A stretch of DNA of 64,000 nt from the NCBI GenBank assembly GCA_944739405.2, contig OX123188.2:63135251-63199250 (forward strand), written 5' to 3'. Origin of the DNA: Euclidia mi. Lineage: Eukaryota; Arthropoda; Insecta; Lepidoptera; Erebidae. Below are positions 21,205-31,830 of the stretch, piece by piece (positions within the stretch are counted from its first letter, which is position 1; the number at the start of each line of letters is the position of its first letter). A model generated the notes under the pieces. That model did not search any database and was not told where the DNA came from. It was given only the letters and a program-made list of their open reading frames with translations. A program made the translations under genes and the position numbers.

Positions 21205-22784
21205 AACTAATTATTATGATATATGTTGGTACAGAAAGTCATTTTATGGCAAATAAAAGTTATCACTGTTGAGTTGTTAAGGCAAACGTTTTTAGTTTAA
21301 ATGATAACGATAGTGCAAGTAAATATTATGATCAGGGATGATTATGGCAAACAATATTAGTGCAAATGAATTTATGGAAAACGAGAGAATACCTAATGTT
21401 TGACTTTGAGTTATACTTACATTACGACTGTAATCTAAGATTGTTTAGATAGAAGTAACTATGCGATCCATTAATGGTTCGTAAAATAATAATGGTTTCT
21501 CAGACAGAAATATTCCAAACTGCAACAAATCAATCTTCAAATAACCGTATTAAGGAAGAAATTAGTGGTGAATTGGTGATATGATAAGGCCTTAGCTGAA
21601 AGAATAGCTAAATTTAAAATTCACTTTACTGTTATGATGCAAAATGTATTAAACTTTGGCCTTTGGGTGAGACTGGTTCATACAGTCCAAGACATAGCAT
21701 GGCACTATGTAAAAACAAGTATATAAAGCTCAACAAGTTTTTATTGAGGGGTTGTTTATATAAATACACATACATACATACACACATACACATACACAAC
21801 GTCACGCCTTTTATCCCCGAAGGGGTAGGCAGAGGTGTATTTCTACACCCACTTTTTGCCAGATATACCTTAGTCCCACGTAATAAGGGGCGAGCCTATT
21901 GCCGTACCGGGCACATTTCCAGACTCCGTGCTGCTACTGGGAATTTAGTGACAGAGAAACCCAATAACACTGCCCAACCCAGGAATCGAACCCGGGACCT
22001 CCCGATCCCACGCGCACATTTATGCCGCGAGACCAACGAGGCAGTCGTATAGGGTTTGATGTCGAGTTTTCCGTCTCATGCATCATGTTATCCCTTAGTC
22101 GCCTCTTACGACACCCACGGGAAGATAGGGGGTGGTGACGCTTGTATTCTATGCCGTCAACCACACGGCAGTTTATATAAATATTTTGTAAAAAATAATA
22201 AATTGCCTAGTTCACCCCATAATAAGTATGTAACACAAAATATACGTAACAAAAGAAATTTGAAACATTTGTTGTTGTCTCAACAAAACCATTTGTGTAG
22301 GTCGTTTGTTTTACTTATGAGTAAAGTTTTCAATGTACCGCATCTTGTAATAACGTCCGATCATTTCTGAACCCTGCTGACTAAGCTACAGCTTAAAAGT
22401 TTTGTTACGTATCCACATCTATACGTATGTACATATGTTGTGTGATTATTGTCCCAATTCCACTGTTAATGCTATGTGCTTCTGTATTCTGGAGATCAGT
22501 TAGGTTTTTAAAATATAACTAAACTGCTCGAGAGTATTTGCTATGCGCGTTCTACATTATTATCAAAATATAAACCTTGGGCCAACTAACAGAAAATAAT
22601 ATTCGAATAATTTGTATATGTAGTATACAGATTCAGTTAAATGATTACTTAAATTACTCCCATCTGGCAGGCAAGTATGTAATTCGAGTGTGTCATAATT
22701 ATAAATAACTTCACGGTATTAATGTACTCTATATAAATATACCGTATGTGTCTCACAGTTACTCAACATATTTGTACAAAATTA
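21205..22784. repeat. right arm of large inverted duplication
   Basis: Reverse complement of the left arm without its two insertions, so it preserves both empty target sites. The outer boundary lies at about 22784, where TTTGTACAAAATTA stops matching; the inner boundary is near TATTATGATATATGTTG. Confidence 0.9.
21775..22170 (-). mobile_element. SINE copy in right inverted-repeat arm
   Basis: Mirror copy of the SINE at 19191-19604, with its tail as (TACA)n at 21775-21800 and the head at 22170. It has a 14-16 base internal deletion near 22070-22085 relative to the left copy. Confidence 0.85.
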
Positions 22785-22871
22785 TCGCGTTATATATAAT
22801 GTCACGCTTTCTCTGAAGTCCAAATCTGCTGGTAAGTAAAGTGGTGATGCCGCGCTCTCTCCCACACCTTT

Positions 22872-22948
22872 GGAATGCCGCTATCTCTTTCTGCAAAGTA
22901 GTAATGCTCAGGGCATTACTACTTTGCAGAAAGAGATAGCGGCATTCC
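22872..22948. repeat. perfect 36-bp inverted repeat with 5-nt spacer
   Basis: Arms 22872-22907 and 22913-22948 are exact reverse complements separated by TCAGG. The right arm is the end of the R1-like coding remnant (encoding AWNAAISFCKVVM on the minus strand); the left arm is an inverted copy of it. Confidence 0.95.
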
Positions 22949-23243
22949 AGGCCCTTCCGCTCCGGACCATTGCTTTAACCAATGTCCGAAGTAAGAACCA
23001 CATGTGAACTGAATGCTGTGAGCTAAAGCTCCTCTGCCTAGGTAAATCATTCCACCAAGGTGTACAAGGAAGATATCTTCGACACCGTCGCGGCGGACCT
23101 TGTATAATGAATATGATAGTCGGACATATTCTCCAATCATGTGCAAGTTCCGACCAAAGCAGCCGTGAGAGGACTGGTCTAACTAATAGTCTTAGCAGCA
23201 AATTTGTCTGAAGAGCTCTACTTCGTACAAGTCTGTATAACAT
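22908..23243 (-). pseudogene. R1-like LINE ORF2 C-terminal remnant
   Basis: The minus strand encodes, in shifting frames, HGCFGRNLHMIGEY (compare HGCFGKYLH of the copy at 20148-20700) and TLVKAMVRSGRAWNAAISFC (compare AVVRAIVESEGKWAAVASFC). Frameshifts between the two blocks have scrambled the zinc knuckle. It is more decayed than the 20 kb copy and is cut off at the hairpin. Confidence 0.6.
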
Positions 23244-23399
23244 GTCTTTATTGAGTCAATTAATGCAATTTAGATAAACATCTCTTTATTTCCTGACGTA
23301 TCAACCGGCTTGCGTTGGACATGGTTGCCAGCGTCAACTAGTACGTAAATTAACTTAATGAAGAAGTAAATGTATGTAGGTAGCAGATCCTTGAGGAAT

Positions 23400-23690
23400 T
23401 CAGCATGAATGTTGACTATAAATTGCTAAAAGGCTCGACCGGGAAAGTACTACCCTCTCACAGAATATCGACGTAAAGTGGTATCTATACTGTTGGTCGT
23501 TCAGTGAGTTAAGAATGCCCAAAGTCCCATCCCCTTTTTCTTCTCCATCTCGCTCCTCCTCCTGTTCCTTTTCCCATCCCAAAGTTGGCAACGCACATAT
23601 GGCTCTACTGGTGTTGCGTGTGTCAATGAGCGGTAGTCACTTGCCATGAGGCGATACACCTGCTCGTTTGCTGCCTATTACATTAAACAA
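23400..23690 (+). repeat. dispersed lepidopteran repeat, probably a TE 3' end
   Basis: Contains GTTGGCAACGCACATATGG, TGGTGTTGCGTGTG and AGGCGATACACCTGCTCGT, words I associate with a widely dispersed lepidopteran repeat. No coding sequence; family assignment is from memory of the pattern and not proven here. Confidence 0.4.
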
Positions 23691-23869
23691 AATATTCCTA
23701 GTAACTATAATATACACTACATTATCAAAATCTAAGATTAAAGATAAAGCCACTCGATCTATTATATTCCTTTGCTAAACATATTTTCTTTTAAAAGACA
23801 ACTCCCGCATTATGTATAAATCCTGTGTCGCGGGGGACTTTAACAAACATACAACCAACGGACACAATG

Positions 23870-24005
23870 AACACCCAGACTCGAAACAACAATTTATGGA
23901 TCACACAAAGTGTTGTCTCGTGTGGGAATCGAGCCCACGACACTCGGCTCTGTGTCAAGCGGCGAGGCGGCCGCTTAGCCCACTACGCCAACCGTGCAGT
24001 CAATT
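23870..24005 (-). mobile_element. tRNA-derived SINE fragment
   Basis: On the minus strand: TTGGCGTAGTGGGCTAAG (A-box region) and GGGCTCGATTCCCACACG (B box). Body words ACAATTTATGGATCACAC are shared with the copy at 37805-37945. It is not a true tRNA gene because cloverleaf arms are incomplete. Confidence 0.65.
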
Positions 24006-25924
24006 AATAATTCTCACCAAAATGCGTCAGATTTTCGGAATGTTGCATGAAATCTTGCCTAGATAGATATCTTATGTAATAAATGTGATTACTACCTGCA
24101 AACGTATTTCTCCAAAGCTTTAAAATAAATATATTAATAAAAAAGTATACGCATGAACTGGTGGCAAAAGCTTATTTTAAATAAGAATGCCAACGAAATG
24201 AAATCGGGCATTTCGATTAAATCGGGACAGTTGGCAACCTTTATTGTAGGCCATTCGGAAAAACAAGACGGGAAAACTGTTGGCGACATTAGATTGTTTC
24301 TGTCATAAGTTTGAGAATGGTAGCGAGTTGCAAGTTGTAACGGTTTTGTGGAACGGCTGACTTTACAGAAAGTACGCAGAGAGGGCACGGCGCAACTGCG
24401 ACCAGTCCCGCGGTACGTGACGTTGAATAACTCACAGCGGTAATACCGGCAACTTCGCTCGCTCACTGCTCTCGCCGGAGAATTTTATGCGCATTATTAT
24501 AACGGTTTACGTACCTAAGGGCCGCGCTCACAGCCACGCTGGAACTCAATCCTAAATGTCTTTTTGGCCCAGCTAAGACGATGCCATTTCCGCTAAAACA
24601 ACTAATTTATTATAGAGGTAGTTGAGTGTGAGTGGTTCACCTCCGCTATATCGCGGTGAATACAAAGCGATGTTTATATTATCTGTATTATAATGCGAAT
24701 AAGTACACACATGAAACAAAGTAAACAAGGGGTTTGAGGATTCATTATAGACTTGGAGTTAGTATTTTTAAATGAAGTTTAAGCTATTTGTTTGCGGAAA
24801 AGAATTTTAAGCAGTAAAGCCACGTTGCGGTGAAGCTGCTCAAGAATTTAAGAATTATTTGTTTTAAAATGTTTGGAATAGCGCAATATAATGCTTGAAG
24901 CGTGATTAAACTCATTAATATTCAAAACATGGAGTGGCCGCCAGCTGTTTGATTATCTTCAATGGAGCGCAAAGGAAAAATTTTAATTCCTTAGATGTTA
25001 CAGCGAAGTGAACGGTACTAACTAAATTGTAGAGCAACTTTTTATTATCAACTAGATTTTCGAGCCAATGACGACGGTTGTTGAACAACGTGAAAATCGA
25101 AAGGATATTGGCTTTCTAGCGATAAACAAAAAGTGTAAGAACTAAAATCTAACATTCCGAGAATGCTTGTTTTATTTGTTTAGTAAGGTATTGTGTAGTA
25201 GAATGTACAATGTAAATCTAGACGAATTGCCTCAGTTCACCTAAAACGAATACTAATCAGTTAGAGTTAGCTGGCAGCCGCTTGTATATTCTCACTCCGC
25301 GTCAACATACAGGAACTTTTTGACACAATTTTATCATGTTTGTGCTCTGTTAATTAAGTCCCTTGTGACCAGCAACGCAGCTCTCGTTGCTTAATACTTT
25401 AAGCTGTTAAAACGCAAACTACAACACTACACAGCATTATATCCTCTTAACGAGCTCTATTAGAGGGCTTACTTCAAATTTAATTAATGGCGATTCAGTA
25501 AAAACGCGGCACCAGTTATTAAAATTAATTAATTTTAGACAAAATGTATAGCTACGAAACAACTTGGAAGGGAAAAACCAGAGTTTCTATACAAAGGGTT
25601 ATTTATTTTACGTGAAAAGTGCCTACCGGAATATACAGTTTCAACTTTTACAACAATGCTTTTATACAAGTTAATAACAAAAAGGATACTTTTGTTAACC
25701 TCTTTGTCCACAGAGAAGTTTTAGCCGTGTCAATGTATTTGATTATCTAATTTTCGTAAAATGTCCCCAACACATTCTAATATTAAATTTCTACTAACTT
25801 CAACATGTCGATAATATTGTATCATAAATCGATGTAAAATCAAAAACAAATATCGCGTACCTATTAGACAAATAACCTCTACTAGCTATTGCCAAATATG
25901 TTTCATATTTGTTCAGAATTTTTT
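24006..25924. other. no gene or recognised repeat
   Basis: About 1.9 kb of mixed-composition DNA with only short, motif-free frames (for example 24134-24466 minus). Confidence 0.4.
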
Positions 25925-25982
25925 GAGAAGATATTAAAGAATTGTACCTACATAAACTTGCACAATTCTTTAATATCTTCTC
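25925..25982. repeat. perfect 21-bp hairpin with 16-nt loop
   Basis: Arms 25925-25945 (GAGAAGATATTAAAGAATTG plus T) and 25962-25982 are exact reverse complements. The size resembles a miRNA precursor stem or a small foldback element; nothing else supports either. Confidence 0.85.
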
Positions 25983-26405
25983 AGATTTTTTTTTCAATTG
26001 CAATCTTTATTAGATATAAAAACCCAGAAAATATATGATACATAGTACAACGGCAAGGCTAGCTTATGTAAGTAAACGTCTTGCGGAAGCGGCACTTAGA
26101 TTCGTCTTTATCCAACACAAACCGCCGCATCCCCGCATCTCTCTCTACAATCCATCATTCTGCCTTGATCAATTAAACCCGGCGTGGTCCGCCACGTAAC
26201 GTTCCTTACACGAGGATAAGACATCTAATGCAATCTTCATCGCGTTCTACGTGCTTATATGTGTCTACGTAATTGGGTATTATAACTATGTGTAGGTGTG
26301 TAGGGAACCTTTGTGTCCAGTGCTGGATATTTCTTACAAGGTTATCTATATATGACAATGTTTCTTACTATGTCTATATTTATTATTTCTTATTGAGTTT
26401 TCCTG
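25983..26405. other. no gene seen
   Basis: No supported coding frame or repeat boundary. Confidence 0.4.
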
Positions 26406-26520
26406 AATTCTCAGTAGCAGCGCGGAATCTTGTGGGCTCGCCCCTTATTACCTGGGACTTAAAAAATCATGGCGAAATGTGGGTGTTATAATACCCCTTC
26501 ACGGGTACAGGCTTGAGAAT
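26406..26520 (+). mobile_element. SINE 3' fragment
   Basis: ATTCTCAGTAGCAGCGCGGA, GGCTCGCCCCTTATTACCTG and the ACCCCTTCACGGG tail region match the 3' half of the SINE at 1025-1434. It is 5' truncated and lacks the TATG tail. Confidence 0.65.
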
Positions 26521-27555
26521 ATAAAAACATGTTACTTCATGTATATTATTTCACTGATTTCATTAATGTTGCTTTTATAGGTAATCGATGCCTTGGTATG
26601 TGTGTGGATTCCTGCTTTTAATGATTTCCTTGGTGTGAAATAAGATAATAGCATTCAGCTCTTATAACAATGGCCATTCAAACAAGATACACCCTTCCGT
26701 GCATCAGAGCACGACACGAAAAGCCGTCTGAACCAGTCATCATGAATTTATTTACAGTCAAAATATATCGTGAACAACCTGGTAATATTTTTTTGGTGAG
26801 ATTAAATAGCATTTTAGATAGTCAATGTAACTTGTAACTAAGACTTTGAGTTCTTACATTTATAAGAGGTACCACTCAAGGTCTATTATAATCACCAATG
26901 TGGTTGTATGACTTAAAAAAAACTTTTGTACCCTAAAAATTACACTGTATAAATGGAATACTTTAAGTTATGTTTAAACAAAAATAATACATGTAAAATG
27001 CAAATATGAGAGTGCAGTAAACGAGATCTTGGCGGTAAATATGAGCGTTAGCCTGTAGGTGGCATTGCCCAACATAAATATTCGTGGTAACTTATGTGCG
27101 CTGTGTCGCGCTGTTCACAGACAAAAACACCTCTGAAACGGAGCTTTGATTTTAAATTATAATTTTATGAATCGTCTAGTTTGCATATCACAAGCACATT
27201 TTGGTTAAAATGCCTCGAATATGTAGCGTCACCCTGATTAATGGTGCCTAATTTATTATAAACAATGCCACCAACTGCTACTGACTGCGCTCAACCACCG
27301 CGGCGGGCGTCGTCGGTATACGCTAACGCGTGATGTATAAAAAGTATTCGAACATCAGTATAATTCTGATGATTCGTGTCTTACAAAACCTAATTCGCTC
27401 GGATTACTTTCAGCAAGTTGCGTAACTAATGAAGTAACTTACGTAATCAAATTAATGAGAAAACTTCACTTCAATTTAGGGTTTCCTACCTCAATCTTTA
27501 GGATATTTGGCAGCGGTCAAGTTGAGCACTTGACCGCGACCGCTATATGAAATAT
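26521..27555. other. no gene seen
   Basis: About 1 kb with no supported coding frame. It borders LINE-3, which begins abruptly within RT motif B. Confidence 0.4.
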
Positions 27556-28720
27556 AAACTTATGTAATACCATCTGGGGTTCCACAGGGATCCCACATGG
27601 GACCCCTGTTGTTCCTGATCTTCATTAAAGACTTGACTAAAATTATAAAATGTAAATTTAACATGTATGCTGATGACCTTAAATTATACCAAACTATAAC
27701 ATGTCCTGAGGATATTGTAAAATTGCAAACTGATATCAATAATGTGTTCAGATGGTGCTCCGAAAATCATATGATTTTAAACGCAAATAAGTGTAAGCAA
27801 ATCAGATTTACCAGAAAACGTATTTCAACTAATGCAACTTACTCAATTGACAACGTACCACTCTCGAAGAAGTGTCGTGGATTCGTGACTTAGGCGTTAT
27901 CATAGATTGTCAGCTTAATTTTAGACAACATATCGACAGTATAGCGCAAAAAGCCGCCCGATTATCAGGTTTTATATCAAGACAACTAAAAACATTTAAA
28001 AACCCGAAAGTCACGATACCAGTTTACAATTGTATTGTTCGAAGTGTCTTGGAATATGGAAGTCCAGTTTGGTACCCTACATATAATGTTCACTCACATA
28101 ACCTGGAACGCATACAGAAGCGATTTTTGTACCAATTATCATATGTAAACAACCAATGCAAAAATCTGATATCCTACGAGTCTAGATTAGAATATTTTAA
28201 AATGTCAACTTTATACTCTAGAAGGAAAGCAGCAGATGTTTTGTGTCTTTTTAAGTTGGTAAATGGTATCATAGACTGTGAAGCTTTGCTGGAGAGGATA
28301 CAACTTGTTGTGCCACGCCAAAATAGCCGCTTGTGCAATAGGCGCACTTTCGAGATGCCTAGATGTCGAACTAATGTGGGCCAACATGCCCCGTTTTATA
28401 GAATGTTTTCAGGTTACAATGGCGTGAGACAACATTTTGATATTTTCTCCGGGAGCCTAACTGCAGCTAAAGCTGTTATTAAGAAAATACTGGAGAGTCG
28501 TTTCTCTAATACTTAGTCTTACTGCTTCAAAATTGTTTAGTAATTTATATTATCATAACCAAATCCTGCATAAGTAAGTGAATTTGGTCAAACTCATATT
28601 CACAAAGCATGCTGTGTTCACTATTTTAAGGCATGCAATTTAATATGTATAATAATATCTAGTTCATAAGCAAGTGATAATTGTATTGCCCGATTTGTGA
28701 ACCAATAAATAAAAAATAAA
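27556..28720 (+). pseudogene. LINE-3: 5'-truncated Jockey/CR1-group LINE ORF2
   Basis: The fragment begins at RT motif B (PSGVPQGSHMGPLLFL), continues with the catalytic MYADDLKLY, and shifts frame near 27875-27890. It then runs open to 28516 with the thumb and C-terminal region (RDLGVIIDCQLNFRQHI, VRSVLEYGSPVWYP, LERIQKRFLYQL). A short 3' UTR ends in a repeated AAATA/AAAAAT tail (about 28706-28730). The C-terminal architecture parallels LINE-2 (LGVQFTADLNFRKHV), so it belongs to the same broad group but a different family. Confidence 0.85.
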
Positions 28721-28730
28721 AAATAAAAAT

Positions 28731-30238
28731 ATATAATGGACATTGTGACTGCACTTTGAATATGTAATTTTTGATGCCATCACATATGCAGATAAATTGA
28801 TTGTTTGTCGTTGATAAACAATTTTATCTCTATTTAAATGTATTTATCGAATGTTTTGAACGATAGTATAATAGCTAATCGAGTTAATGGTATTAATATA
28901 ATAAAAAACTAAGGACAAAGAAAATAGAATGTCTCAGAGAGACGCGCGAGTAGCTATAGCAATGTAGGCTGTTTGTACGAGGCTTTGATCTGCGCTAATT
29001 TAATTAACGGCTGGACTTTAATAAAACTAATAAGAGAAGGTAGCACCTGCCGTACATTTGGGTATAAGCGCTGCATTGCCTTTGATAACATGAAGATCTG
29101 GTACAATATTGCTGAAATGATTACAACTTCAGCGATAAAATGTATTTAGTGTGTTACGTGCGTTTAGACAGGCGGCGACTACAAAAACCCAAATAGCACC
29201 CAGCAAACACGTAGTCGAAATTATAATTGGTATCACAACGTAACCATATCAGAAGCAGCTCTTTTAATAATTAACTAGTATAAATTATAGGGATAATATA
29301 TTGATTAATCGTACTGCAGAGAGTGCAATGTACGAAATTATCAATAAACTTAAAAAAAGTATAATAAAACCGACAGCTTTTGAAAGTGAGTTTTATTACG
29401 AATTTTCAAACAATGACAATGAAGTAAACTTTCTATATTACGAGACAATTTGTCTTAAAAAAACATAACATCAATTTATTGAACCAATAAAATGTATTCA
29501 TGGGGAAGGGGAGGCAGCTAACAGATAAAGACTCGCCAGGAACAAAGTTCCTGAACAATGGCGTATAAAAAAGTTGTCATAATCGTCGGTACCTAATTGA
29601 ATTCTGAAGTTGGAACTGTTGGAAGCCTGCTGCACTACTCCAACTTCTAATCATAAATTCCGCTGTTATAACATTTAACAAAGTTGCCTGTCATCCACAG
29701 AAATTGGCTTCACTTCAATTTTGCGCGCTTTTTTTCTTGGCGTCTTTAATAACTGGTGCTAACTGTAACAACAATGAATGCATTTAGCTTTTTTTAAAAC
29801 TCCACTTTGTCGGTTATGTTCGTGAGATCCTCGTTATAATACGACATCTTTAACACAAAATACTAAGTTTTTTTGGTGTGGTGGCAAAGTGCAGGAAGAT
29901 TTGTTATAATGTGACCGGAACACTTAAGATGCTTAGAGATACATAATGAATATTAATGTCAACATTAAACAACCTCCTACGAGGCACTAAAATCAATTTG
30001 TTTGCGGTTTACACTGTATATTGTGCTCTTTTCAGGCAGTTTAATAACTTTCTTGAAACATACTACCCTTTTTCGCATTCCAAGCGCCGCTATCTATAAA
30101 CAATAGCCAAACACACTTTATGGCTGGGTATCCATTAATACTTCGCGTACGTCGCGTGTTCACAAGGCGTTTGATCATCCCCACATGCGTTTGATCATCC
30201 CCACATTTGTTTCTTTTTGAAGTGAAGATCGAAACCGT
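28731..30238. other. no gene or recognised repeat
   Basis: AT-rich DNA, no supported coding frame. Confidence 0.4.
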
Positions 30239-30604
30239 CTACGCCTCACTTTTTTCCCAGTTTCCTTTATCAGTGTCTTCACAATCATGGCTATTGATCG
30301 TTGAGACCGATGTGGAAAGATCTGCCTGTATGACCTTATGAGCACTGAGGATAGGAGCCACAGACGATACTTTAGTTGCACTGGAGACAGAAGCCGCAGA
30401 CGAATCTGTATCATCCCCGAGAGACTTGTTGTTTGGTTTAGGTTTCCGATTTGGAGGTTTATTTCTTGAGGATAATTTATTTTGAGGAGTTGGACATGTT
30501 GGGATGCCGTTACACGTCGACGTTGAATTTTTGGGTATCGGCTTTTCTTCGCAAGTCTTATTGATGTTTGATTTATATTGTTCTTCATCAGGTTTCAGAT
30601 ATTA
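30239..30604 (-). other. weak open frame, low-complexity Ser/Thr/Lys/Asp-rich
   Basis: An approximately 120-codon minus-strand frame without ATG encodes hydrophilic sequence such as DDTDSSAASVSSATKV. A competing 137-codon frame on the same strand looks less protein-like. It abuts the plus-strand exon at 30592, and a 19-base direct repeat (GCGTTTGATCATCCCCACA) lies near 30169-30206. No family recognised. Confidence 0.2.
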
Positions 30605-31021
30605 ATGAAGCGTTTAGTCGTAAAAAACTACGAAATTTTGATACTAGTAGTCTGCCACCGTGTAAATCCGAACTGCTATAACAATTTCTGCGAACCAACT
30701 ATGAGTTTAGCATTTGGAATAATGCAAATCAGCAAATTCCAACAATTTATCAACCCGAGAATAATGGATGGGTACTCGAAAATAATCAGTACCATTTTAA
30801 ATGGTTTGAAGGTGATCAGTTACCAAATTTCGTTAGAGATTCACTTAAAACTGTCTCAGGTATAAATATTTCAAACTATTTTTCATTTTTTTTAGTACTT
30901 TTAATCCCATTAGCTATTTTACATTTTTACAGAAACTGACGAAGAAGAAGAATATCACGATATCGAATGGAGTAACAGTGACGAAGAAAATGATAACATT
31001 GGTGATAATTATGATAATTAA
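30592..31021 (+). pseudogene. 3' exons of a decayed, intron-containing gene (unknown family)
   Basis: Exon A: after a pyrimidine-rich TTCTTCATCAG acceptor, the frame encodes SDINEAFSRKKLRNFDTSSL, PPCKSELL, then TAA (30677-30679), FLRTNYEFSIWNNANQQI and NQYHFKWFEGDQLPNFVRD. It ends CTCAG before GTATAAAT. An intron of about 73 bases ends TTTTTACAG at about 30932. Exon B continues exactly in phase with TDEEEEYHDIEWSNSDEEND to TAA at 31019-31021. An AATAAA-type signal follows near 31121. The acidic C-terminus and the motif pattern recall uncharacterised proteins that are multicopy in insect genomes and probably TE-borne; I cannot name the family. One CAA to TAA-type nonsense change inactivates it. 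Confidence 0.5.
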
Positions 31022-31705
31022 TGACATAATATTATATTTTATGCTCTATTATAATATGTAATATCATCAAGCAATTTTTTATCCTTTATAATAACTTGTA
31101 TCATTAACCAATTTTTAATAAAAAATTTAAGGAATATTTTATTTTGCTTTTTTAAACCTGTTATTGACAGAATAAATTAAAATTTTTAGCAATTTAAGTG
31201 AGTTGTAGCATCGAATGTCTTTTTTTAGAATGTTTTCAAAATGTACATAGACTATCAGTTATATAAGTATAAGTTTATTTGCATAAGTCATTCTTATCAC
31301 GAATCTCTTCTTACGATTTACAATGTTTGTCTGGCAAGGGGTTGGAACTATCAAAAGTGTCTGGCTAATGACGAAAAATATCATCTATTTAGTACCCAAG
31401 TATTATATATAAAAATCAGCTTTTATACTATAACGTAACTAAAATAAAAATTTCATGAACATTAAGGGTGTCTGGCAAGAGGTTGCCACGATGTTAAGTG
31501 TCTGGCAATGAATAACGTGATTTTTAATGATATTCTGAAGGTAATATCGAAAAATTGGACTTTATTATTTGATGTATTTAGATCGGTATTTAAGACACCT
31601 TTAGTACCGTTTACCTGCCAAAGCCACTATAACCCAAACTCCATAATGGTACATCGTTCTTACCTAAACTAACTTTCAGCTTTTATAAAATAACGTAGGT
31701 CTGGG
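31022..31705. other. no gene seen
   Basis: AT-rich. A TGTCTGGCAA-type word occurs several times (about 31328-31508), a possible degenerate local repeat. No coding support. Confidence 0.4.
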
Positions 31706-31830
31706 GTTCACGGGCTCTTGCTCTAATAGTTTTGGCTGTGCGTTGTCTGTCAGTCAGTAACACAAGAACTTTATATGTAGAGACTAGCTTTTGCCCGCTG
31801 CTTCGCACGTGTCAGAATCAGGAAAACTCC
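31706..31830 (-). mobile_element. Helitron-type termini, fragment pair
   Basis: On the minus strand a GCAGCGGGCAAAAGCTAG end followed by T (31784-31801) matches CTAG-type Helitron 3' ends. Next to it is TCTACATATAAAG...GTTACTGACTGACAG, the same start type as the Helitron at 36490. The remnants appear to be two abutting non-autonomous copies. Confidence 0.5.

Noticed and set aside
22056..22370. 104-codon plus-strand frame
   Set aside because: Crosses from the SINE into the surrounding duplicated arm with no protein-like motif; the mirrored arm does not keep the frame.
23870..24005. Possible genuine tRNA gene
   Set aside because: Only the A- and B-box regions are tRNA-like; acceptor stem does not pair and a second diverged copy with the same body exists at 37805-37945, so it is a SINE.
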